Assembly: GCA_021775995.1 (NCBI GenBank) | Contig: JAJFGS010000013.1 | Coordinates: 248,001-312,000 of the forward strand | Source of the DNA: Alphaproteobacteria bacterium | GTDB taxonomy: Bacteria > Pseudomonadota > Alphaproteobacteria > Micavibrionales > Micavibrionaceae | DNA: 64,000 nucleotides | Reading direction: 5' to 3' | Part shown: positions 53,569-60,931 of the stretch, piece by piece | Numbering within the stretch: position 1 is the first letter of the stretch | How the letters are laid out: every line of letters begins with the position of its first letter | Notes under the pieces: model-generated | The model's input: only the letters and a program-made list of their open reading frames with translations | What the model was told of the DNA's origin: nothing | Database searches by the model: none | Program-made: the position numbers and the translations under genes

Positions 53569-54540
53569 ATGGCTTTCAAAAAGAATAACATTTATATAGT
53601 GGGCGCTCTATTCGTCATATTAAATTTATTTGTAACAGTTGCTCCTGAGTTAGATCATGATGTGCTTATTATAGAGATATTGGGTCATTATCGATTACAA
53701 GTGAGTTTTATCTTATTTGTTTTTTCCTTAGTTCTTCTTGTTAAGCGTTATTATTTACTCGTGGTTCTTCAATTTTTACTCGTTATCATTAATTTGGGCG
53801 TCGTGGTAAATTCTTATTCTAGTCAACAGGTTAGCGCAACCTGTTCTGGTGAAAATGAAGTAGTCGTAAGAGTGTTTAACTTTAATATTTACCATAAAAA
53901 TAAAAATTATAATAAAATATTAGATGAAATTAAAATTGCAGATCCTGACATAGTTTTGCTGGAAGAGGTGAAGTCTGGTTTTTATGGTTTTGGGAAAGCT
54001 TATCTATTTGCGCACTATCCATTTCATTACACTGATTTTGAAAGCGGAATAGAGCAGGGAAAGGCGCTTTTTTCAAAGTACCCTATTGTTGATGCAAAAC
54101 TCCAAGACTTGGATATAAATTATGGAAACATTCTACGAGCAGAAATAGATGTTAATGGCAGTATTGTTCATATAATTGGCGTTCATATGGTTTCTCCTCA
54201 AAGTGTAGAGCGTATAAAAATAAGAGATTTGGAGATAAATGCTTTAAAAACAGTCGTGAATTCGATTATGCAGGCAAATGAATATTTGGTTGTTTCTGGT
54301 GATTTCAATGCAACGCCTTGGCACCCTGTGATGAGGTCATTTAAACAAGAAACGGGTTTGAATAATAACAGCTTTTATAATATACTGCCTACCTGGCCAA
54401 GTTGGCTTCCTTTCTTTCTAAACGTTCCAATAGATCATATATTTTATAGCAAGAAGTTTGTTAATTCTAATTATTTCAATGGGTTATCTGCTGGTTCTGA
54501 TCATTTGCCTATATATGTCGATTTACGTATGTGTAATTAG
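53569..54540 (+). CDS. Endonuclease/exonuclease/phosphatase-fold membrane protein
   Basis: 323 residues. Three N-terminal helices (about 8-28, 42-60, 62-85) are followed by an EEP domain: FNFNIYHKN, DIVLLEEVKSG, GVHMVSPQS, VVSGDFNATPWHP and the final SAGSDHLPIYVDL carrying the catalytic Asp-His. All key residues are kept, so a metal-dependent phosphodiesterase or phosphatase facing the periplasm is predicted. Its presence inside a polysaccharide locus suggests action on lipid-linked or phosphorylated sugar. Substrate unknown. Confidence 0.82.
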   Translation: MAFKKNNIYIVGALFVILNLFVTVAPELDHDVLIIEILGHYRLQVSFILFVFSLVLLVKRYYLLVVLQFLLVIINLGVVVNSYSSQQVSATCSGENEVVVRVFNFNIYHKNKNYNKILDEIKIADPDIVLLEEVKSGFYGFGKAYLFAHYPFHYTDFESGIEQGKALFSKYPIVDAKLQDLDINYGNILRAEIDVNGSIVHIIGVHMVSPQSVERIKIRDLEINALKTVVNSIMQANEYLVVSGDFNATPWHPVMRSFKQETGLNNNSFYNILPTWPSWLPFFLNVPIDHIFYSKKFVNSNYFNGLSAGSDHLPIYVDLRMCN

Positions 54541-54627
54541 CTTTGCTAATGGTTAAAAACAATATAGAAAGTACGAATACTAACTGGGTGCTATCCATAA
54601 TAATACTTTGCTAGTTCGGATTTTGAG

Positions 54628-55824
54628 ATGATGTTTGCAAGAAAAATAATACTGACCATGTTCTTATCGCTGTTTTTAGCGGGGTGTGGAACTATGCCTG
54701 CTTCTGGGCCTTACAGTTCTCATATGAGCCAAAAGAATAAAGTAAATATTAAAATTTCATCAATTGAAGGTGAAGAAAAAGAATTTAATTTTGCTGTCGC
54801 TGAAATAGATTTAAATTTGTTGAGCTATGTAGAAGAAGAGAGAAAAAAATATCAGGCAAGTTATGATTGGCCAAAAAGTGAACCTGCAGAAGAAATTACA
54901 GTTAATGTAGGAGATACAATTCAAATCTCTATTTTTGAATCGCAATCTGGTGGTCTGTTCATTCCAATAGATTCAAGTGTAAGACCGGGAAATTTTGTTT
55001 CTCTTCCATCGCAAACAATTAATTCTACAGGATTAGTAACTGTGCCTTATGCTGGTGAAGTTCAAGCCGCAGGTAAGACAACAGAAGAAATTAGCGAGCT
55101 GATTGTTGAGCGTTTAAAGGATAAAGCCATTGAACCGCAAGTGGTTGTTTCTTTTGGTGATCGTAGTGGGGCAGAGGTTAGCGTTATTGGGGATGTTAAT
55201 AACGCAAGGCGATTATCATTGGGATTTAATCAATATAAAATTCTAGATGCTATTGCTAGTGCGGGCGGCCCAACCTCTCCTGGGTATGAGACTAAAGTTT
55301 CTTTACAAAGGGATAATGAAGAATTTTCAATTCCTTTTGATCAATTGGTCGTCGATCCAGATAGGAATATATATTCTCAAGTAAGCGACATTCTTTATTT
55401 GTATCGTGAACCACAAACATTTACTTCGTATGGAGCTGTTCAATCCCAAGGAAACATACCTTTTGGAAAACGAAATATACAGTTATCTGAAGCTTTAGGG
55501 TTAACACGAGGATTGAATGATACTCAGGCGGACCCTGCGGAAATTTATATTTATAGACAAAGAGAGTATGAATACTATACAAAATCAGATATTGATCCAG
55601 AGACATCAGAAGCTAAGTTTGAAAAGACAACTATTCCAGTTATATTTAAGTTGGATATGCGTAAGCCGAGCGGTTTCTTTTTGGCGCAAAAATTTGCGAT
55701 GGAAGATCAAGATATAATTTATGTGGCAAATGCACAATCTGTAGAATTCTTGAAATTCTTGAATATATTGAATTCCACAGCAGTAACAAATAATAATACG
55801 CATTCAGCTGTTAGGGATTATTGA
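54628..55824 (+). CDS. Polysaccharide export outer-membrane lipoprotein (Wza/OPX family)
   Basis: 398 residues. Signal peptide with lipobox LAGC (Cys20). The PES domain is ITVNVGDTIQISIFESQSGG...SQTINSTGLVTVPYAGEVQAAGKTTEEISE, then SLBB repeats (VSVIGDVNNARRL, AIASAGGPTSPGYE and SYGAVQSQGNIPFG). The C-terminal segment ends in IIYVANAQSVEF, short of a clear amphipathic helix. It forms the outer-membrane channel for the polymer. Confidence 0.93.
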   Translation: MMFARKIILTMFLSLFLAGCGTMPASGPYSSHMSQKNKVNIKISSIEGEEKEFNFAVAEIDLNLLSYVEEERKKYQASYDWPKSEPAEEITVNVGDTIQISIFESQSGGLFIPIDSSVRPGNFVSLPSQTINSTGLVTVPYAGEVQAAGKTTEEISELIVERLKDKAIEPQVVVSFGDRSGAEVSVIGDVNNARRLSLGFNQYKILDAIASAGGPTSPGYETKVSLQRDNEEFSIPFDQLVVDPDRNIYSQVSDILYLYREPQTFTSYGAVQSQGNIPFGKRNIQLSEALGLTRGLNDTQADPAEIYIYRQREYEYYTKSDIDPETSEAKFEKTTIPVIFKLDMRKPSGFFLAQKFAMEDQDIIYVANAQSVEFLKFLNILNSTAVTNNNTHSAVRDY

Positions 55825-55868
55825 TAATAATTTGTGCGTAAAAATATTATATAGAGATAGAATTTAAG

Positions 55869-57953
55869 ATGAATAATGATGACATTTTGAGCTTGCCGCG
55901 ATTGACGGCTTCAATAAAGAGAGAGTTAAGGCTTATACTTATCTGCACACTATCTTTTGCTGTGCTGGCAACTTTGTATTGTATTATCACCCCAGCTAAA
56001 TATACGGCAGACACATCTATTATGTTAGACCCTGCTCAAGCGGCAACAGTGGCTGAACTATCATCGAAGGCGGGCAGTAGATTTGAGGATGGCTCAATTG
56101 TAAGCCAGCTCGAGTTGATGAAATCACGACGTGTGGCGCAAAAGGCAATGGAATATTTACCAGCAAATGATGAATTGTCTAAAGTAAACAAGACTTCGGT
56201 CATTGATGAGGAAGTATTAGAAGAGATTGGTAAGGGCTTACATGTTTTTCGTGAAGGGGAAAGCTATGTTATAACAATTACATATACCTCAACTGACCCT
56301 CAAGTTTCGGCTGGTAGAGCGAATGCATTTGCTCAAGCATATCTTTATGACCAAATAAATTCCTTTTCTGAAGATTCTTTGGAAACGACAAAATGGTTAA
56401 AAAGTAAGATTGAAAATTTGCGTAGGCAGAGTATTGAAGCGAATGTAGAGATACAAAAATTTCGTGAAAAGAATAACCTTATTCAATCACGAGGCGGAAC
56501 GGTTAACGAACAACAGCTTGCCAATATCAATGAAAGACTGGGTGATGCCAAGGCAGCCGTTGCCAGTGCGCGTGTGAAATATTTTCACAGTAAAGATATT
56601 GTTGAGAATAAAAATATATCGGCTGCTGTAGCAGAGGCTTTTGGTAATGATGTTATTGATGGGATTAGAGCACAATATTTAGAAGATCAGCAAAAGCTTA
56701 TGGAGTTAAGTCGAACTTTGGGGGGCGAGCATAAGACAGTTAAGAATTTAAAAAATAAACTCTCTGAATCTAGAAACGTTATTTTTTTAGAAATGAAACG
56801 TCTGTCACAGAATTATAAAAGTGAATATGACATTGCTTTAGCAGAACAAAAGTCCTTAGAAAAAAGTTTGGATGGACTGGTCGGCGTAAAGCTTTCTGAT
56901 GATAGCCAATCTTATGAATTAGAGGCTCTTGAAAAAGAAGCGGAAACTTATGCCAACTTACATGAAGAGTATTTGGAGAAATACGAAGTCATACAACAGC
57001 AGCAATCATTCCCAGTCGCTGAATCTAGAATAATTACGCAAGCTACGCCGCCAATGGATAAAAGCCATCCTAAATCTATGCTTATAATAGGCTTGGCGCT
57101 TATTATTGGAGCGGGTATTGGCGTTCTGGTGGCTTTGCTGAAAGATAATTTTGATTCAAGCTTTAAACGTGCTGGGCAAATTGAAAATAAAATGGCTCTT
57201 CATTTTTTAGGTTTCTTTCCTAAGTTTGATAAGAAAAACTTCGGGTTATCAAAATCATCAGACTTTATTGATAATGAATATACTCAAAGTATTGATGTTT
57301 CTTTATCTGTTCAGGCTGAAACATGTAGGAATATTAAAACAACAGCACAAAGAAACCTAAACGGTACTTGTAAGGTTATCGGTATGACGTCCGAAAAACC
57401 TAATCATGGAAAATCGGTTATTGCCTCAAATTTAGCATTATATATTGCCCAATCTGGTGGTAAGTGTTTGCTGGTTGATGCCGATCTAAGAAATCCAGTT
57501 TTATCAGAAGATAATTATACGAACGTCCATAAGGGGTTAAATTCTGTTCTGACAAAGAGCGCTACTTTAGATGATGCAATTATTCAAGATTCCAAAGCCA
57601 ATTTATTTGTACTGCCATCGGAAACCAATAATAAGAACTTTGATTCTAACTTGATGGGTATGAAAAATATGCAGGGTCTTATCGATAATTGTAAAAAAAG
57701 TTTCGACTATATTATTGTTGATCTACCTCCGTTGTCGGTAACCAGTGATGCTTCCTATTCATCTGTCTTTGTTGATTCTTTTTTGCTGGCTCTTGAGTGG
57801 GGTAAATCAAAGCCTAATAATTTAGAATTTAATCTAAAGTTAAGTCAGATATCAAAAGATAAGATTTTGGGTGTGGTATTGGGGCAGGCTAATATGGAAG
57901 AAATGGCCAAGAATTATGGTCACAATACCTATCCAGAATATACTCAACTCTAA
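55869..57953 (+). CDS. Polysaccharide co-polymerase with tyrosine-kinase-like domain (Wzc family)
   Basis: 694 residues. Wzz domain between two membrane helices (about 22-42 and 400-420) with coiled-coil periplasmic part. The cytoplasmic BY-kinase part has Walker A in SEKPNHGKSVIASNLA, Walker A' CLLVDADLRNP and Walker B YIIVDLPPLSVTSDA. The C-terminus NYGHNTYPEYTQL has three tyrosines that could be the autophosphorylation cluster. It controls chain length and export with Wza. No Wzb phosphatase gene is nearby. Confidence 0.92.
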   Translation: MNNDDILSLPRLTASIKRELRLILICTLSFAVLATLYCIITPAKYTADTSIMLDPAQAATVAELSSKAGSRFEDGSIVSQLELMKSRRVAQKAMEYLPANDELSKVNKTSVIDEEVLEEIGKGLHVFREGESYVITITYTSTDPQVSAGRANAFAQAYLYDQINSFSEDSLETTKWLKSKIENLRRQSIEANVEIQKFREKNNLIQSRGGTVNEQQLANINERLGDAKAAVASARVKYFHSKDIVENKNISAAVAEAFGNDVIDGIRAQYLEDQQKLMELSRTLGGEHKTVKNLKNKLSESRNVIFLEMKRLSQNYKSEYDIALAEQKSLEKSLDGLVGVKLSDDSQSYELEALEKEAETYANLHEEYLEKYEVIQQQQSFPVAESRIITQATPPMDKSHPKSMLIIGLALIIGAGIGVLVALLKDNFDSSFKRAGQIENKMALHFLGFFPKFDKKNFGLSKSSDFIDNEYTQSIDVSLSVQAETCRNIKTTAQRNLNGTCKVIGMTSEKPNHGKSVIASNLALYIAQSGGKCLLVDADLRNPVLSEDNYTNVHKGLNSVLTKSATLDDAIIQDSKANLFVLPSETNNKNFDSNLMGMKNMQGLIDNCKKSFDYIIVDLPPLSVTSDASYSSVFVDSFLLALEWGKSKPNNLEFNLKLSQISKDKILGVVLGQANMEEMAKNYGHNTYPEYTQL

Positions 57954-58011
57954 TCTTGTGATTTTCGCGAAATCCTTATATCTTTATGAATATTCAATTT
58001 AAGGATTTCCA

Positions 58012-59571
58012 ATGACAACATCTGCGCAACCAGCCGAAAAACTACCTTCACAGCAAACCTCCACTATTGATATGAAAGATATTGTTGCCTTATGCAAACG
58101 TAGGGGCTTTATCTTTCAGGCATCTGATATTTATGGCGGGATTAACGGCTTTTGGGATTATGGTCCGTTGGGGACGGAGCTGAAGAATAATCTGCGGGAT
58201 TATTGGTGGAAATCTATGGTGACAACTCCGCCTGTTGGTCCTGATGGTCACCCCGTTCAAATTGTTGGTCTGGATAGTGCGATTATTCAAAACCCAGAAG
58301 TCTGGGTGGCCTCTGGGCATGTTGGAGGTTTTTCCGACCCGATGGTGGATTGCCGGGAGACCAAGAAGCGTTATCGTGCGGATCATGTCCGTGTCTTAGT
58401 TCCTAAAGATAGGTCAGATAATAAACCATGGATTTCTTTTATGGAAGGTATGGAGGTTAATGAGCGTGCTAAAAAGCTTGGTAAAGCGGGTTATAATTTA
58501 TCCGACCCTGAAGATGCTATTTTTTGGAACACGGAATTAATTAAGCTACCTTATGAAGATTATGAGAATATCTTAGCACCCGATGCGAAAAAGAAGGGGA
58601 CGCTGACGGACCCCAAAGAATTTAATTTGTTGTTTGAAACGGGTGTCGGGGCTTCAGAGCAGGATAGAACAACGGCTTATCTACGAGGTGAAACAGCGCA
58701 GGGGATTTTTATTAATTATAAAAATGTCATGGATAGCAGCCGTGTGAAGATGCCTTTTGGTGTTGCGCAGGTGGGTAAAGCCTTTCGTAACGAGGTAAAC
58801 CCAAGAAATTTTATTTTCCGTTCTCGTGAATTTGAACAAATGGAAATGGAATGGTTCTGCCACCCTGACGAGGCGTCCAAATGGTTTGATTTTTGGAAGG
58901 CGGAGCGCAAAAAATTCTGGGAGAGTATTGGGCTGTCGCAAGATAATATTTTGATGCGGGATCATGAGGCCGATGAGCTGGTGTTTTATTCAAAAGGGAC
59001 GTGCGATATTGAATATAAATATCCGTTTACCGCGCCTGACTTTGGAGAGCTGGAAGGGATTGCCAATCGGGGTGATTATGATTTAACGCAACATCAAGAA
59101 CACTCCAAAACCAAGCTGGAATATCTTGACCCTGAACGAAATAACGAAAAATATTTGCCGCATGTGATTGAGCCTGCGGCGGGATTAACCCGTGGCGTGC
59201 TGGCACTGCTTTGTGAAGCCTACACGATTGATGAAAACCGTCCGAGCGGGGTTTATTTGAACTTTCATCCGAGAATGGCACCGAAGAAAGCCGCTATCTT
59301 GCCGTTGATGGCGAAAGGGGAACAACCCGAAGTGGCAGAAAAGCTTTATATGGAGCTGCGGGAAGAATTTGCGGTTGATTTAGACATCAAACAAAATATT
59401 GGGAAGCGTTATGCCCGTCAGGACGAAATTGGGACGCCTTATTGCTTCACCATTGATGATGAGACATTGGCGGACGGCACTGTCACGGTGCGGGAGCGTA
59501 ACACGATGGCGCAAGAGCGTATTGCTTTGAATGAAGTGGCTAAATATTTGCGTGAAAAAATAAAAGCTTAA
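58012..59571 (+). CDS. glyS: Glycyl-tRNA synthetase, single-chain (alpha2) type
   Basis: 519 residues, class II synthetase of the homodimeric type: RRGFIFQASDIYGGINGFWD, DYGPLGTELKNNL, FNLLFETGVG then YLRGETAQGIF, QVGKAFRNEVNPRNFIFRSREFEQMEME (motif 2), and EPAAGLTRGVLALL (motif 3). C-terminal anticodon domain from ~400. Most alphaproteobacteria instead use the two-subunit alpha2-beta2 enzyme, so this type is unusual here. It is followed 13 bases later by the DUF502 gene. Confidence 0.93.
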   Translation: MTTSAQPAEKLPSQQTSTIDMKDIVALCKRRGFIFQASDIYGGINGFWDYGPLGTELKNNLRDYWWKSMVTTPPVGPDGHPVQIVGLDSAIIQNPEVWVASGHVGGFSDPMVDCRETKKRYRADHVRVLVPKDRSDNKPWISFMEGMEVNERAKKLGKAGYNLSDPEDAIFWNTELIKLPYEDYENILAPDAKKKGTLTDPKEFNLLFETGVGASEQDRTTAYLRGETAQGIFINYKNVMDSSRVKMPFGVAQVGKAFRNEVNPRNFIFRSREFEQMEMEWFCHPDEASKWFDFWKAERKKFWESIGLSQDNILMRDHEADELVFYSKGTCDIEYKYPFTAPDFGELEGIANRGDYDLTQHQEHSKTKLEYLDPERNNEKYLPHVIEPAAGLTRGVLALLCEAYTIDENRPSGVYLNFHPRMAPKKAAILPLMAKGEQPEVAEKLYMELREEFAVDLDIKQNIGKRYARQDEIGTPYCFTIDDETLADGTVTVRERNTMAQERIALNEVAKYLREKIKA

Positions 59572-59584
59572 AAAGGAATAATTG

Positions 59585-60268
59585 ATGAGTCATAGTAAAT
59601 TAGATGATGATTTAGAAGAGGTGTTAATTGGCCATTCTGATACTTCGAAAAAAACTGTACTGGGAAGGCTTAGGAATTATTTTTTGGCAGGTATTCTTGT
59701 TACCGCGCCGATTAGTATTACATTTTATGTGACATGGGGGTTCTTAAAGTTTTTAGATAAGAAGATAACACCTATTATCCCTGTAGACTTTAACCCCAAT
59801 ACATATTTGCCCGTTTATGTTCCTGGTCTCGGTCTCATTATTGCGGTTGTTTTCTTTATTATTGTTGGATGGTTTACACGGAATTTCTTTGGTCGCCTAT
59901 TGGTGCGTGTGTCGGAGTATGTTGTTGAGCGCGTGCCCGTTATTAATACTATTTACGGCGCGATTAAACAAATATTTGAAACTGTGATGGCGTCACAGTC
60001 TGATGCGTTTAAGGAAGTTGTTATGTTTGAATACCCACGTAAAGGCATTTGGGTTTTAGGGTTTGTAACAGGGCAGACCAAGGGTGAAGTTCAGACGATG
60101 ACACAAAACCAAACCATTAATGTCTTTCTACCGACCACGCCAAACCCTACTTCAGGATTTTTATTATTTATTCCCAAAGATGATCTTACTTATATGAAGA
60201 TGAGCGTTGAAGAAGGAATTAAAATGATTGTCTCTGGCGGAATTATTACGCCAGAGCAGCAAAAATAA
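59585..60268 (+). CDS. DUF502 family membrane protein
   Basis: 227 residues from the ATG at 59585, 7 bases after AAGGA. Two membrane segments (LAGILVTAPISITFYVTW and LGLIIAVVFFIIVGWF) and the family signature VPVINTIYGAIKQ and FEYPRKGIWVLGFVTG. C-terminal VEEGIKMIVSGGIITPEQ. DUF502 proteins are bacterial and plant membrane proteins of unclear role. The last 22 codons are duplicated after cysE (60848-60931). Two bases precede cysE. Confidence 0.9.
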   Translation: MSHSKLDDDLEEVLIGHSDTSKKTVLGRLRNYFLAGILVTAPISITFYVTWGFLKFLDKKITPIIPVDFNPNTYLPVYVPGLGLIIAVVFFIIVGWFTRNFFGRLLVRVSEYVVERVPVINTIYGAIKQIFETVMASQSDAFKEVVMFEYPRKGIWVLGFVTGQTKGEVQTMTQNQTINVFLPTTPNPTSGFLLFIPKDDLTYMKMSVEEGIKMIVSGGIITPEQQK

Positions 60269-60270
60269 AA

Positions 60271-60867
60271 ATGTTTGACCTTATTAAGTCGATTCAAAAG
60301 CGTGACCCAGCTAACCCAACATTTATGGAAGTGTTGTTTGCCTATAATGGTTTTCACGCGGTTATACTTCACCGATTGAACAGCTTTATTTGGGGGTTTG
60401 GTCTTAAGGCTTTAGCCAGAAGCATAGCAAATATAGGTCGCATTTTTACAGGGGTTGAAATTCATCCTGCGGCAACAATAGGTGATAGGTTATTTATAGA
60501 TCATGGGATGGGTGTTGTTATTGGTCAAACCTCTATTATTGGTGATGATGTAACACTATATCACGGTGTTACGCTTGGCGGGGTTGGACGTGACGGCGAT
60601 AATGGTCGTCGGCACCCGACAGTGGAAGATGGTGTTACGATTGGCTCTGGGGCACAAGTTCTTGGTGGTATTACGATAGGGGCGAAGGCTAAAATTGGTT
60701 CTAACTCTGTTGTAACGCAAACTATTCCACCCAATGTAACGGCGCTTGGTATTCCTGCGCGTATTATTGGTGGTGATGACAAGGCACGTGCTTATGGCCT
60801 TCCAAGCCGTGATGAGCTTGGTAAACTGATGAATAAAGTCGAAACTTTATATGACGATGAGCGTTGA
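60271..60867 (+). CDS. cysE: Serine O-acetyltransferase (short CysE/EpsC type)
   Basis: 198 residues. Makes O-acetylserine from serine and acetyl-CoA for cysteine synthesis. Hexapeptide helix with the active-site HPAATIGDRLFIDHGMGVVI, YHGVTLGGVGRDGDNGRRHP and ITIGAKAKIGSNSVVTQTIP, ending IPARIIGG. The short N-terminus is of the EpsC-like kind. Its last codons (YDDER) fall in the duplicated DUF502 3' end, so the gene seems to have arrived together with a DUF502 tail. Confidence 0.93.
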   Translation: MFDLIKSIQKRDPANPTFMEVLFAYNGFHAVILHRLNSFIWGFGLKALARSIANIGRIFTGVEIHPAATIGDRLFIDHGMGVVIGQTSIIGDDVTLYHGVTLGGVGRDGDNGRRHPTVEDGVTIGSGAQVLGGITIGAKAKIGSNSVVTQTIPPNVTALGIPARIIGGDDKARAYGLPSRDELGKLMNKVETLYDDER

Positions 60868-60931
60868 AGAAGGAATTAAAATGATTGTTTCCGGCGGGAT
60901 TGTTACGCCGGAAACTAAGAATAATGATTAA
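60848..60931 (+). pseudogene. Orphan copy of the DUF502 gene 3' end
   Basis: 60848-60913 matches 60191-60256 at 59 of 66 positions in the same orientation, offset 657 bases. In frame from 60857 it reads MSVEEGIKMIVSGGIVTPE then TKNND and stop; the intact gene reads MSVEEGIKMIVSGGIITPE. Five differences in this frame are silent and one changes I to V. The copy begins inside cysE and its stop overlaps the minus-strand gene end at 60928. Confidence 0.75.
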
